Shown: in pieces, positions 53,200-62,806 of the stretch
Numbering within the stretch: position 1 is the stretch's first letter
Layout: the number at the start of each line of letters is the position of its first letter
The notes under the pieces: model-generated
The model's input: the letters and a program-made list of their open reading frames with translations, nothing else
What the model was told of the DNA's origin: nothing
The model's database searches: none
Position numbers and translations under genes: made by a program
NCBI RefSeq assembly: GCF_001280065.1
Contig: NZ_LGEA01000089.1
Location: 98,860-162,859, forward strand
Source of the DNA: Streptomyces sp. NRRL B-1140
Lineage (GTDB): Bacteria > Actinomycetota > Actinomycetes > Streptomycetales > Streptomycetaceae
Direction of reading: 5' to 3'
Length of the DNA stretch: 64,000 bases

Positions 53200-53317
53200 C
53201 GGGCCAGGCTATGTGGACACAACGAACGCAACTCCACCTTGCGGAGTACGCGCGCCCGGCGCGGATCGGCCCTCCGGTTGACCCCTGCACCTATCGCTCT
53301 TCCCTACGCTGGGTTAC

Positions 53318-54511
53318 GTGCAGCGCCTCTATGACTTCCTCCGCAGGCACCCGACGTGGGTCGACGCCACCTGGGCCGTCGTCCTCCTCGGGATTTCGGT
53401 GCTGGGCGGAGCGGCGGGCGAGCGGATCGGCCCCTGGTCCGTGGTCGTCCCGATCACGGTGCTGCTGAGCCTGGTGGTCGCGTTGCGCCGCCGGATGCCG
53501 GAGAAGATGCTGCTGCTCGCGGCGGCGGTCGGCGTGGCGCAACTGGTCACCGACGTCGCGATCCTGCCCGCCGACTTCGCCATGCTGGTGATCGTCTACA
53601 CCGTCGCGGTGGAAGGGGCCCGGTGGGCCTCCCGCTTCGCGCTGGTCGCCGGCCTGTGCGCGGCCCCCCTGGCGCAGCTGCGCTGGTCGAACGAGCAGAC
53701 GGGGGTCGCGGGCGACATCGCCCTGGCGGTCCTCCAGACGGTCCCCTTCGCCCTCGCCTGGGTGCTCGGCGACTCCATCCGCACCCGCCGCGCCTACTTC
53801 GCGCAGCTGGAGGAGCGGGCCGCCCGCCTGGAGAAGGAGCGCGAGGCACAGTCCAAGGTCGCCGTCGCCGCCGAACGGGCCCGGATCGCACGCGAGTTGC
53901 ACGACGTCGTCGCGCACAACGTCTCGGTGATGGTCGTCCAGGCCGACGGCGCCGCCTACGTCCTGGACGCCGCGCCCGACCAGGCGAAGAAGGCCCTGGA
54001 GACCATCTCCTCCACCGGCCGCCAGGCCCTCGCCGAGATGCGCCGCCTGCTCGGCGTGCTGCGCACCGGCGAGCACCAGGAGGCCGGCGAGTACGTGCCG
54101 CAGCCCGACGTCGAGCAGATCGAGGACCTGGTCGAGCAGTGCCGGGGACACGGACTGCCCGTCGACTTCAAGATCGAGGGCACGCCCCGGCCGCTGCCCA
54201 GCGGTGTGGAGCTCACCGCCTACCGCATCGTGCAGGAGGCGCTCACCAACACCCGCAAGCACGGCGGGCCCAACGCGGGCGCGAGCGTGCGCCTGGTCTA
54301 CTTCGACGACGGCCTCGGCCTGCTCGTCGAGGACGACGGCAAGGGTGCCCCGCACGAGCTGTACGAGGAGGGCGGGCTCGACGGCCAGGGCCACGGGCTG
54401 ATCGGCATGCGCGAGCGGGTCGGTATGGTCGGCGGCACCCTGGACGCGGGCCCGCGCCCGGGCGGAGGATTCCGCATCAGTGCCCTGCTGCCGCTCAAAC
54501 CCGCGCACTGA
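53318..54511 (+). CDS. Sensor histidine kinase, NarL/DesK class
   Basis: 397 residues. About four to five membrane segments occupy 14-155, without a sizable external loop, so the signal is likely intramembrane. A short coiled coil leads to the HisKA_3 phosphoacceptor H195 in ARELHDVVAHN. The ATPase has the N box QEALTNTRKH and G box GHGLIGMRERV. GTG start. Its partner response regulator starts 93 bases downstream. Confidence 0.93.
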   Translation: MQRLYDFLRRHPTWVDATWAVVLLGISVLGGAAGERIGPWSVVVPITVLLSLVVALRRRMPEKMLLLAAAVGVAQLVTDVAILPADFAMLVIVYTVAVEGARWASRFALVAGLCAAPLAQLRWSNEQTGVAGDIALAVLQTVPFALAWVLGDSIRTRRAYFAQLEERAARLEKEREAQSKVAVAAERARIARELHDVVAHNVSVMVVQADGAAYVLDAAPDQAKKALETISSTGRQALAEMRRLLGVLRTGEHQEAGEYVPQPDVEQIEDLVEQCRGHGLPVDFKIEGTPRPLPSGVELTAYRIVQEALTNTRKHGGPNAGASVRLVYFDDGLGLLVEDDGKGAPHELYEEGGLDGQGHGLIGMRERVGMVGGTLDAGPRPGGGFRISALLPLKPAH

Positions 54512-54604
54512 CGCCGCACGCCCCTCGACGGCACCTGTAACGCCTGTAACTCTGCAACGCCCTGAAACGACCCCTGTGGACGATCCCGACATGGAAGAGG
54601 CCCG

Positions 54605-55273
54605 ATGACGATCCGCGTGATGCTCGTCGACGACCAGGTGCTGCTGCGCACCGGGTTCCGGATGGTGCTCGCCGCCCAGCCGGACATGGAGGTCGTGGCC
54701 GAGGCGGGTGACGGCGTCGAGGCCCTCCAGGAACTGCGGACGACCGAGGTCGACGTCGTGTTGATGGACGTGCGCATGCCGAAGCTCGACGGAGTGGAGA
54801 CGACCCGCCGGATCTGCGCGGACACCGACCCGCCGAAGGTGCTCATCCTGACCACTTTCGACCTCGACGAATACGCCTTCTCCGGGCTGAAGGCGGGCGC
54901 CTCCGGCTTCATGCTCAAGGACGTCCCGCCGGCCGAACTCCTGACCGCGATCAGGGCCGTGCACAGCGGGGACGCGGTCGTCGCGCCCTCCACCACCCGG
55001 CGGCTGCTGGACCGCTTCGCCCCGATGCTGCCGGGCACCCAGCAGCCCCGGCACAAGGAGCTGGAGCGGCTCACCGACCGCGAGCGCGAGGTCATGGTGC
55101 TGGTCGCGCAGGGCCTGTCCAACGGCGAGATCGCGGCGCGGCTGGTGCTGTCCGAGGCGACCGTGAAGACGCACGTGGGCCGCATCCTGACCAAGCTCGG
55201 GCTCAGGGACCGGGTGCAGGTCGTGGTGCTGGCCTACGAGACCGGGCTGGTGCGGGCCGGGGGGCACGGCTGA
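54605..55273 (+). CDS. LuxR/NarL family response regulator
   Basis: 222 residues. Receiver domain 1-120 with acidic pair D9-D10 and phosphoacceptor D55 (LMDVRMP), and the T/K switch residues in LTTF and LKDVPP. LuxR-type helix-turn-helix at about 155-215 (LTDREREVMVLVAQGLSNGEIAARL). Partner of the kinase upstream; targets unknown. Confidence 0.95.
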   Translation: MTIRVMLVDDQVLLRTGFRMVLAAQPDMEVVAEAGDGVEALQELRTTEVDVVLMDVRMPKLDGVETTRRICADTDPPKVLILTTFDLDEYAFSGLKAGASGFMLKDVPPAELLTAIRAVHSGDAVVAPSTTRRLLDRFAPMLPGTQQPRHKELERLTDREREVMVLVAQGLSNGEIAARLVLSEATVKTHVGRILTKLGLRDRVQVVVLAYETGLVRAGGHG

Positions 55274-55336
55274 CCGTCCGTGCCGACCTGACGGGACCCG
55301 TCGGGAGCGGGCCGCCGACCCGTCGGCGCGGGCCGG

Positions 55337-56443
55337 TTACCTGAGGATCCCTTCCAGGAACTCGCTGCCGAGCCGGGCCACCACCGTCACGTCCAGCTGG
55401 TGCAGCACGTAGCGGCCGCGGCGGCGGGTGGTGATCAGGCCCGCCTTCTTCAGCACGGCCAGGTGCCGGGATATCTCCGGCGCCGTCATGCCGAGCACCT
55501 GTGCCAGCTCGCTGGTGGTGTGCGCGCTGCGGGCCAGATGGCGGCACATGCGCATCCGCACCTGATGGGACAGAGCGGTCATCCGCAGGGCCAGCTGTTC
55601 GAGCGCCTGCGGTGCGGCGAGCTCCGGGGAGCCCACCGGGTAGTGCAGCACCGGCTGCCAGCCGTACCGGTGCAGGACCATCAGATGCGGCCAGCCGAGA
55701 CTCGTCGGGACGAGTAGCAGGCCGCCGTCGCCCGTGGACGTACGGCCGTCGCCCAGCTTGTCGACCGTGATCAGGGTGCCGGCCGGGTCGAGCGTGATCG
55801 CCGGCGACACCGCGGCCAGCCCCTCGGCCAGGCCCTTGCGCCGCAGCAGATCCGTCTTGTGCCGGGCGTCGGCCGCGAGCTGGTGACGCAGCCGGGACCA
55901 GGCCTCCGCGAAGAACGCCTCCTCGCAGTCCCGCAGGAACTGCCGCAGCCAGGCCCGGATCGTGGGCGGGTCGGCCAGCAGCCGCTCACCGAAGCGCAGT
56001 TGACGTGGTCCGCGCGCGGCCGCCAGTTCCAGCGCCCGGCGGCGGGTCTCCGGGTCGGACAGCGTCGTCCGTCCCTGGTCGCCGTAGCAGCTGCCACAGG
56101 TGAACTCCATCGCCGCGTCCACGAACTGCTCGTCGGACAGCTTGTCGAGCTGGTCCAGCTCCTCGGTGAGGGTCGCGGCCGGGAGCGTGCGCCGGTCCGG
56201 CAGACCCGCCCAGGGCAGGAACAGGTCCGAGAACGTCGTCCGCCACAGGAAGTCCGCCTCGCACATCCGGTCGGCCAGATGCGGGTCGAGCCGGGCCGTC
56301 ACCCCGGTGACCCAGCCCTGCAGGCCCGGGTGGTGTGCCGGTTCGGACAGCGCGTGCAGGGCCATGCCGAGTTCGGCCAGGGGCGACGGCACGACGGCGA
56401 CCGCCTCGGGCCGCAGCCCCTCGATGTCGATGTGCACGCTCAT
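55337..56443 (-). CDS. ArsR-type HTH regulator with DUF5937 domain
   Basis: 368 residues. The first 265 belong to DUF5937, an actinobacterial domain of unknown ligand. Residues about 285-360 are an ArsR winged helix (MTALSHQVRMRMCRHLARSAHTTSELAQVLGMTAPEISRHLAVLKKAGLI). No metal-binding Cys pair is present in the recognition helix, so the inducer is probably organic. A 29-bp perfect palindrome lies 36 bases upstream of its start, which suggests autorepression and control of the divergent small gene. Confidence 0.87.
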   Translation of the reverse strand: MSVHIDIEGLRPEAVAVVPSPLAELGMALHALSEPAHHPGLQGWVTGVTARLDPHLADRMCEADFLWRTTFSDLFLPWAGLPDRRTLPAATLTEELDQLDKLSDEQFVDAAMEFTCGSCYGDQGRTTLSDPETRRRALELAAARGPRQLRFGERLLADPPTIRAWLRQFLRDCEEAFFAEAWSRLRHQLAADARHKTDLLRRKGLAEGLAAVSPAITLDPAGTLITVDKLGDGRTSTGDGGLLLVPTSLGWPHLMVLHRYGWQPVLHYPVGSPELAAPQALEQLALRMTALSHQVRMRMCRHLARSAHTTSELAQVLGMTAPEISRHLAVLKKAGLITTRRRGRYVLHQLDVTVVARLGSEFLEGILR

Positions 56444-56478
56444 GACCTCATGGTGCACCCGGCCACCGACAGCGCCCC

Positions 56479-56507
56479 CGTCGATTGACGGGCCCCGTCA
56501 ATCGACG
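56479..56507. promoter_or_regulatory. 29-bp perfect palindromic operator
   Basis: CGTCGATTGACGGG and its exact inverse flank one central C. It sits between the ArsR-type gene (start 56443) and the small-protein gene (start 56603). ArsR operators are commonly 12-2-12-like palindromes, so this is a strong operator candidate. It could also fold in RNA. Confidence 0.8.
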
Positions 56508-56602
56508 CGACGCCGCCGCCCGTTGGGAAGCACGGTGGGACCACCGGGGCAGCCGCGGAGCCTTCGGACCTCCATCACCCCGTCCCGCAGAGGCGATTCA
56601 CC

Positions 56603-56803
56603 ATGAGCATCACGCAGCAGCATCTCCTCGACACCTTCCGCGCCCGCTCCCTCGGCGAGCCCGCCCCGCCCGCGCCGGGCACCCACGAATGGCAGGTCGT
56701 GAGGGAGTGGCGCGACGAACGGAACGTCCGTGCCGCCCTCGCGGGCCGCCCGGCCCGCCGTCGGCTCCGGGACGCCCTGAGGCGGTGGCGGCGCCCTACC
56801 TGA
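56603..56803 (+). CDS. Small basic protein of unknown function
   Basis: 66 residues, MSITQQHLLDTFRARSLGEP then a Pro/Ala part and a C-terminal Arg-rich helix (ARRRLRDALRRWRRPT). The region around GTHEWQVVREWRDERN looks like a folded helix. No Cys, signal peptide or membrane segment. Divergent from the ArsR-type gene across the palindrome, so it is a likely target. Its last bases overlap the end of the convergent lyase gene by 8. Small size makes the call moderately sure. Confidence 0.6.
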   Translation: MSITQQHLLDTFRARSLGEPAPPAPGTHEWQVVREWRDERNVRAALAGRPARRRLRDALRRWRRPT

Positions 56804-57977
56804 CCTGCTCCGGCAGCCGGGCCACGAACTCCGCCACCGCCGCCTTCACGTCCTCGGCACTCCACTGCAGCCCGTCGGCCCGCACGTGCACCTCCGTGAG
56901 CGCCAGCCCGGGACCGCCCCGGTCCCAGCCGTTGCCGAACAGGACGACCCCCGTCTCCTCGGCCACGCGGACCGCCGCCTCCCCTAGGACCTCCGGCTCG
57001 TACGGCAACCACACCTGGAAGTCATGCGTGTGCGGAACCTCCGGGTGCACACGCGCCCACGGCACCCCGGCCGCCGCGAACGCCTCGCGCATCGCGGCGG
57101 CCACCACGCGCGCGTGGGCCACGTACTCCGGCAGCCGGGGCAGTTGCCGCTCCAGCCCGATCAGCGCCGACAGCACGGTGGGGAACTGCTGGAAGACCAT
57201 CCCGCCGTACCGGTGCCGCCAGGTCTTCGCCTCCTCGACGAGCTCCTTCGGGCCCGCGAGTGCCGCGCCGCCGAAGGCCTCCAGGGACTTGTAGAACGAC
57301 ACGTAGACGCTGTCGGCCAGGGCCGCGATCTCCTCCAGCGGGCGGCCGAAGTGGACGGTGGACTCCCACAGGCGTGCCCCGTCGAAGTGCACCACCGCGT
57401 CCCGTTCCCGCGCCGCCTCGACGACCGCGGTGAGTTCCTCCCAGGCGGGCAGGACGAAACCGGCGTCCCTGAGGGGCAGTTCGACCATCAGCGCCCCGAA
57501 GGGCTCCTCGAAGTCGCGCACCTCGGCGGCGGTCGGAAGCCGCGGTTCGCTCGTCAGCCGCACCGGGCGCAGCCGGCCGACCTCGCTGAAGGCGTTCCGC
57601 TCGTGCACCTCGGGATGGCTGAGCGCGTGCAGGGCGACGGTCGGGTTCCCGGTGCGGCCCGCCCAGCAGCGCAGGGCCACCTGCTGGGCCATCGTGCCCG
57701 TCGGGAAGAACGCGGCGCCCTCGGTGCCGAGCAGCCCGGCGACCTTCGTCTCCAGCGCCTCGACGACACCGTCGCCGTACACGTCGGACAGCTCGTCGAG
57801 GTCGTGGACGGCCGCCGCCTCCTCCAGCAGCGCCAGGCGCTCCCGGAGACTCCGGTGGAAGCCGAAGCGCGCGAACACGCGCCGGGCCCCGCGATGGGCG
57901 GCCAGCCGCCGCTCCCGCAGACGTGCGACCGGGTCCTCGTCCGTCACCGGGTGGTCGTGTTCCGCCGTATCGGTCAT
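56796..57977 (-). CDS. Threonine aldolase/beta-eliminating lyase family PLP enzyme
   Basis: 393 residues. Fold-type I PLP enzyme: YGDGVVEALETKVAGLLGTEGAAFFPTGTMAQ is the N-terminal cofactor region, VVHFDGARLWES holds the PLP Asp, and VSFYKSLEAFGGA carries the PLP lysine. The closest known activities are low-specificity threonine aldolase and beta-eliminating lyases on amino acids. An N-terminal extension of about 50 residues is unusual. Start ATG 57977. Divergent from the cofactor operon. Confidence 0.87.
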   Translation of the reverse strand: MTDTAEHDHPVTDEDPVARLRERRLAAHRGARRVFARFGFHRSLRERLALLEEAAAVHDLDELSDVYGDGVVEALETKVAGLLGTEGAAFFPTGTMAQQVALRCWAGRTGNPTVALHALSHPEVHERNAFSEVGRLRPVRLTSEPRLPTAAEVRDFEEPFGALMVELPLRDAGFVLPAWEELTAVVEAARERDAVVHFDGARLWESTVHFGRPLEEIAALADSVYVSFYKSLEAFGGAALAGPKELVEEAKTWRHRYGGMVFQQFPTVLSALIGLERQLPRLPEYVAHARVVAAAMREAFAAAGVPWARVHPEVPHTHDFQVWLPYEPEVLGEAAVRVAEETGVVLFGNGWDRGGPGLALTEVHVRADGLQWSAEDVKAAVAEFVARLPEQVR

Positions 57978-58160
57978 GCCCCGGATCCTGCCCCGCGGGC
58001 GTGCGGCGGGGCACCTGCATTTCCGGACGCCGAGACGGGAGTGCCGCACGCGCCATGCACAGCCTGTGGACGACCGGACCGTCCCCCGAACCGATCGCGT
58101 TAACATGACGAGAAATCGTCCGGTACCCGGAGCGGACTGGAACGGGAAGGCCGCCGTCGA

Positions 58161-59108
58161 GTGAACACAACCCCACAGCCAGACCCCAAGGACCGCCCCG
58201 CGCGGCTCACCGTCGGCGTCGTCGGCGCCGGCCGAGTGGGGCCCGCGCTCGCGGCGTCCCTGCAGCTCGCCGGGCACCGCCCGGTCGCCGTCTCCGCCGT
58301 CTCGGACGCCTCCCGGCGCCGCGCCGCGCACCTGCTGCCCGACGTGCCGGTGATGCCGCCCGCCGAGGTGCTGAAGCGGGCGGAGCTGGTGCTGCTGACC
58401 GTCCCCGACGACGCCCTGCCCGACCTCGTCACCGGCCTCGCCGACACCGGATCCGTCCGGCCGGGGCAGCTCCTGGTGCACACCTCCGGGCGGTACGGGG
58501 CGCGAGTCCTGGACCCCGCCCTGCGCGCGGGCGCCCTGCCGCTCGCCCTGCACCCCGCGATGACCTTCACGGGCACGCCCGTGGACGTCCAGCGGCTGGC
58601 GGGCTGCTCCTTCGGCGTCACCGCCCCCGAGGAACTGCGCCTGGCCGCCGAGGCCCTGGTCATCGAGATGGGCGGCGAGCCGGAGTGGATCGCCGAGGAG
58701 AACCGTCCGCTCTACCACGCGGCGCTCGCCCTGGGCGCCAATCACCTGGTCACGCTGGTCGCCCAGGCCATGGAGCTGCTGAGCGCGGCCGGTGTCTCGG
58801 CCCCCGACCGGATGCTCGGCCCGCTGCTCGGCGCGGCCCTGGACAACGCCCTGCGCTCCGGCGACGCGGCCCTCACCGGCCCGGTCGCGCGCGGCGACGC
58901 GGGCACGGTCGCCGCCCACGTCACCGAGTTGCGCCGACACGCCCCCCAGGCCGTCGCCGGGTACCTGGCGATGGCCCGTGCGACCGCCGACCGGGCCCTG
59001 GCCCACGGCCTGCTGAAGCCGGAACTGGCCGAAGATCTCCTCGGGGTACTCGCCGACGGGACCGATGGGACCGATGGCACCGACGGCACCGAAGGGGACG
59101 CCCGATGA
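58161..59108 (+). CDS. DUF2520 Rossmann protein, candidate ketopantoate reductase
   Basis: 315 residues. The NADP-binding Rossmann motif [16 protein letters not shown] (19-34) is followed by [14 protein letters not shown]. The C-terminal half ([24 protein letters not shown]) is the DUF2520 helical domain. It overlaps panC by an ATGA junction. PanG of Francisella, a similar protein as I recall, reduces ketopantoate; panE is not seen here, so the same job is plausible. The C terminus has four GTD units from a 9-base tandem repeat. GTG start. Confidence 0.85.
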   Translation: MNTTPQPDPKDRPARLTVGVVGAGRVGPALAASLQLAGHRPVAVSAVSDASRRRAAHLLPDVPVMPPAEVLKRAELVLLTVPDDALPDLVTGLADTGSVRPGQLLVHTSGRYGARVLDPALRAGALPLALHPAMTFTGTPVDVQRLAGCSFGVTAPEELRLAAEALVIEMGGEPEWIAEENRPLYHAALALGANHLVTLVAQAMELLSAAGVSAPDRMLGPLLGAALDNALRSGDAALTGPVARGDAGTVAAHVTELRRHAPQAVAGYLAMARATADRALAHGLLKPELAEDLLGVLADGTDGTDGTDGTEGDAR

Positions 59109-60106
59109 CCACGACCCTGCTCAGCACCGCCGCCGACCTGCACGCACGCGCGCGTGCGGGCCGCCGCGCCGTGGTGATGACCATGGGCGCGCTGCACGAG
59201 GGCCACGCCACGCTGATCCGCACCGCGCGCACCATCGCCGGGCCGGACGGCGAGGTCGTCGTCACCGTCTTCGTCAACCCGCTCCAGTTCGGGCAGGGCG
59301 AGGACCTCGACCGCTACCCGCGCACCCTGGACGCCGACGTCGAGCTCGCCGGCCGGTCGGGCGCGGACGTCGTGTTCGCACCCGCCGTGGACGAGGTCTA
59401 CCCGGGCGGCGAGCCCCAGGTCCGCATCACCGCGGGCCCCATGGGCGAGCGCCTGGAGGGCTCCTCCCGCCCCGGCCATTTCGACGGCATGCTCACCGTC
59501 GTCGCCAAGCTGCTGCACCTCACGCGCCCCGACGTGGCCCTGTACGGGCAGAAGGACGCCCAGCAGCTCGCCCTGATCCGCCGCATGGTGCGGGACCTGA
59601 ACTTTGGCGTGGAGATCGTCGGGGTGCCCACCGTCCGCGAGGAGGACGGCCTGGCCCTGTCCAGCCGCAACCGCTACCTGTCGGCCGCCGAGCGGCGCAC
59701 CGCCCTCGCCCTGTCCGGTGCCCTGTTCGCGGGCCAGGACCGGCATGCCGCACAGGAGGCACTGCGGGCCCGGGCCCGGGAGGTGCCCGCCACGCGTGCG
59801 CGTGCCGAGGCGCTCAGCGCCATAGGGGAGTCCCGCGCGGCGGCCGACGCGCACGCCGTGGCGACGGCCGTCCCCGGCGGCCCGGCGGCCGTCCGCGCCG
59901 CCGCCCGCCAGGTCCTGGACGAGGCCGCCCGCCTCGAACCACCGCTCGCGCTGGACTACCTCGCCCTGGTGGACCCGACCGACTTCACCGAGATCGGGGA
60001 CGACTTCACCGGCGACGCGGTCCTCGCCGTCGCCGCCCGCGTCGGGGCGACCCGGCTGATCGACAACGTCCCGCTCACCTTCACCAGTTTCGGAGCCGCC
60101 TCGTGA
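59105..60106 (+). CDS. panC: Pantothenate synthetase
   Basis: 333 residues. ATP-dependent joining of pantoate and beta-alanine. MGALHEGH (27-34; in the family TMGxLHxGH), FVNPLQF and the KMSKS-like LSSRN motif are present. A stretch of about 50 residues near 215-265 ([32 protein letters not shown]) is longer than in most PanC. Start overlaps the DUF2520 gene; stop overlaps nadB. Confidence 0.95.
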   Translation: MTTTLLSTAADLHARARAGRRAVVMTMGALHEGHATLIRTARTIAGPDGEVVVTVFVNPLQFGQGEDLDRYPRTLDADVELAGRSGADVVFAPAVDEVYPGGEPQVRITAGPMGERLEGSSRPGHFDGMLTVVAKLLHLTRPDVALYGQKDAQQLALIRRMVRDLNFGVEIVGVPTVREEDGLALSSRNRYLSAAERRTALALSGALFAGQDRHAAQEALRARAREVPATRARAEALSAIGESRAAADAHAVATAVPGGPAAVRAAARQVLDEAARLEPPLALDYLALVDPTDFTEIGDDFTGDAVLAVAARVGATRLIDNVPLTFTSFGAAS

Positions 60107-61812
60107 CCACCACAGGCATACGACTGCACGCGCCCGCCCCCGGGTGGTCCATCGCCGCGGACGTGGTCGTCGTCGGCTCCGGCGTCGCCGGACTGACCGC
60201 CGCCCTGCGCTGCGAGGCCGCCGGCCTGCGGACGGTCGTCGTCACCAAGGCCCGCCTCGACGACGGCTCCACCCGCTGGGCCCAGGGCGGCATCGCCGCG
60301 GCGCTCGGCGAGGGCGACACCCCCGAACAGCACCTCGACGACACCCTGGTCGCGGGTGCCGGCCTCTGCGACGAGGACGCGGTCCGGCTCCTGGTCACCG
60401 AGGGTCCCGACGCCGTACGCCGTCTCATCGAGACCGGCGCCCGGTTCGACGAGTCCTCCGAGGGCGACCTCGAACTGACCCGCGAGGGTGGCCACCACCG
60501 CCGCCGCATCGCCCACGCGGGCGGTGACGCCACCGGCGCCGAGATCTCCCGCGCCCTGGTCGAGGCCGTACGCGCGCGGGGCATGCGCACCATCGAGAAC
60601 GCGCTCGTCCTCGACCTCCTCACCGATGCCGAGGGCCGCACCGCCGGCGTGACCCTGCACGTCATGGGGGAGGGCGCGCACGACGGCGTCGGGGCCGTCC
60701 ACGCCCCCGCCGTGGTCCTCGCGACCGGCGGCATGGGCCAGGTCTTCTCCGCGACGACCAACCCGTCGGTGTCGACGGGCGACGGCGTGGCGCTCGCGCT
60801 GCGGGCCGGCGCGGAGGTCAGCGACCTGGAGTTCGTCCAGTTCCACCCCACCGTGCTGTTCCTGGGCGCGGACGCGGAGGGCCAGCAGCCCCTGGTCTCC
60901 GAGGCCGTGCGCGGCGAGGGCGCCCACCTGGTCGACGCCGACGGCGTGCGCTTCATGGCCGGACAGCACGAACTCGCCGAACTCGCCCCCCGGGACATCG
61001 TCGCCAAGGGCATCCTGCGCCGCATGCTGGAGCAGGACGCCGAGCACATGTACCTCGACGGCCGGCACTTCGGCGCGGAGATGTGGGAGCACCGTTTCCC
61101 GACGATCCTGGCCGCCTGCCGCGCCCACGGCATCGACCCGGTCACCGCCCCCATCCCGGTCGCCCCGGCCGCCCACTACGCCTCCGGCGGCGTCCGCACG
61201 GACTCCCACGGCCGTACGACCGTCCCGGGCCTCTACGCGTGCGGCGAGGTCGCCTGCACCGGCGTGCACGGAGCCAACCGCCTGGCGTCCAACTCCCTGC
61301 TCGAAGGCCTCGTCTACGCCGAGCGCATCGCGGCCGACATCGCGGTGAACGGCCTGCACGCGCGCGTGCCCCAGCCGGTCCCGCACCCGGAGACCCCCGA
61401 GCACCCCCTGCAAACCGCTCAGGCCCGTTTCGCGATCCAGCGGATCATGACGGGCGGGGCGGGCGTGCTGCGCTCGGCCGGCTCCCTCGCCAAGGCCGCC
61501 GACCAGCTCCAGCGGCTGCACACCGACGCCAGGGAGGCCCTCGCCGAGAACGGCAGGACGGCCGAGGCCGGCGTCGACACCTGGGAGGCCACCAACCTGC
61601 TGTGCGTGGCCCGCGTCCTGGTCGCCGCCGCCCTGCTGCGCGAGGAGACCCGGGGCTGCCACTGGCGCGAGGACCGCCCCGAGCGCGACGACGACGCCTG
61701 GCGGCGCCACATCGTCGTGACCTTGAATCCGGACCGCACGCTGGCCGTGCGCACCACGGACACCACAGACTTTCCCCCGACCGTCCCCACCCAGGCCCCC
61801 CAGGAGCAGTGA
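60103..61812 (+). CDS. nadB: L-aspartate oxidase
   Basis: 569 residues. Oxidises aspartate to iminoaspartate with FAD, first step of de novo NAD synthesis. FAD motif [41 protein letters not shown] and the C-terminal [17 protein letters not shown] plus helical domain are typical. GTG start overlaps panC. Its partner NadA (quinolinate synthase) is not in the window. Confidence 0.95.
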   Translation: MTTTGIRLHAPAPGWSIAADVVVVGSGVAGLTAALRCEAAGLRTVVVTKARLDDGSTRWAQGGIAAALGEGDTPEQHLDDTLVAGAGLCDEDAVRLLVTEGPDAVRRLIETGARFDESSEGDLELTREGGHHRRRIAHAGGDATGAEISRALVEAVRARGMRTIENALVLDLLTDAEGRTAGVTLHVMGEGAHDGVGAVHAPAVVLATGGMGQVFSATTNPSVSTGDGVALALRAGAEVSDLEFVQFHPTVLFLGADAEGQQPLVSEAVRGEGAHLVDADGVRFMAGQHELAELAPRDIVAKGILRRMLEQDAEHMYLDGRHFGAEMWEHRFPTILAACRAHGIDPVTAPIPVAPAAHYASGGVRTDSHGRTTVPGLYACGEVACTGVHGANRLASNSLLEGLVYAERIAADIAVNGLHARVPQPVPHPETPEHPLQTAQARFAIQRIMTGGAGVLRSAGSLAKAADQLQRLHTDAREALAENGRTAEAGVDTWEATNLLCVARVLVAAALLREETRGCHWREDRPERDDDAWRRHIVVTLNPDRTLAVRTTDTTDFPPTVPTQAPQEQ

Positions 61813-61817
61813 CCGAC

Positions 61818-62792
61818 GTGAGCACCCCCGACCTTCCCCTCGCCTCCTCCGGAGGCTGCGGAGACGGCTGCGCCTGCGGCGCGGACGACGAGACATACCT
61901 GGAGTGCGGCCTGGACCCCGCACTCGCCCAGCTCCTGGCCGACTCCGGTCTCGACCCCGTCGAGGTCGAGGACATCGCCAACGTGGCCCTCCAGGAGGAC
62001 CTGGCCCACGGCGTGGACGTGACGACGGTGGCGACCATCCCCGAGGACGCGGTGGCCACGGCCGACTTCACCGCACGCGAGGCGGGCACCGTGTCCGGTC
62101 TGCGCGTCGCCGAGGCGGTCATCTCGGTCGTCTGCGAGGAGGAGCTCGAGATCGAGCGCCACGCCGAGGACGGCGACCGCGTCGAAGCGGGCCAGAAGCT
62201 CCTCTCCGTCACCACCCGCACCCGCGACCTCCTCACGGCCGAGCGCAGCGCGCTGAACATCCTGTGCCGCCTGTCGGGCGTCGCGACGGCCACGCGCGCG
62301 TGGGCGGACGCGCTCGACGGGACCAAGGCGAAGGTCCGCGACACCCGCAAGACGACACCCGGCCTGCGCAGCCTGGAGAAGTACGCGGTGCGCTGCGGCG
62401 GCGGCGTCAACCACCGCATGTCCCTCTCGGACGCGGCCCTGGTCAAGGACAACCACGTGGTCGCGGCGGGCGGTGTCGCCCAGGCCTTCCAGGCGGTCCG
62501 CGAACGCTTCCCGGACGTGCCCATCGAGGTCGAGGTCGACACCCTGGACCAGCTCCGCGAGGTCCTGGACGCCGGAGCGGACCTGATCCTCCTGGACAAC
62601 TTCACGCCGGGCGAGTGCGAGGAGGCGGTGGCCATCGTCCAGGGCCGCGCCGCCCTGGAGGCCTCCGGCCGCCTCACCCTCGGCAACGCCAAGGCGTACG
62701 CGGACACCGGCGTCGACTACCTCGCCGTCGGAGCCCTCACCCACTCCTCGCCGATCCTGGACATCGGCCTGGACCTGCGGCCGGCGGAGTAG
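61818..62792 (+). CDS. nadC: Nicotinate-nucleotide diphosphorylase (quinolinate PRTase)
   Basis: 324 residues. Converts quinolinate and PRPP to nicotinate mononucleotide. Core motifs RDTRKTTPGLR, HRMSLSDAALVKDNH and the C-terminal LILLDNFTP. The first 30 residues are unusual: C14, C18, C20 and C30 form a CxxxCxC...C cluster absent in most NadC. The GTG at 61818 is chosen because AGGAG lies 11 bases before it; a GTG at 61809 would overlap the nadB stop. Confidence 0.93.
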   Translation: MSTPDLPLASSGGCGDGCACGADDETYLECGLDPALAQLLADSGLDPVEVEDIANVALQEDLAHGVDVTTVATIPEDAVATADFTAREAGTVSGLRVAEAVISVVCEEELEIERHAEDGDRVEAGQKLLSVTTRTRDLLTAERSALNILCRLSGVATATRAWADALDGTKAKVRDTRKTTPGLRSLEKYAVRCGGGVNHRMSLSDAALVKDNHVVAAGGVAQAFQAVRERFPDVPIEVEVDTLDQLREVLDAGADLILLDNFTPGECEEAVAIVQGRAALEASGRLTLGNAKAYADTGVDYLAVGALTHSSPILDIGLDLRPAE

Positions 62793-62806
62793 GGGCGGTA
62801 CGGGCC

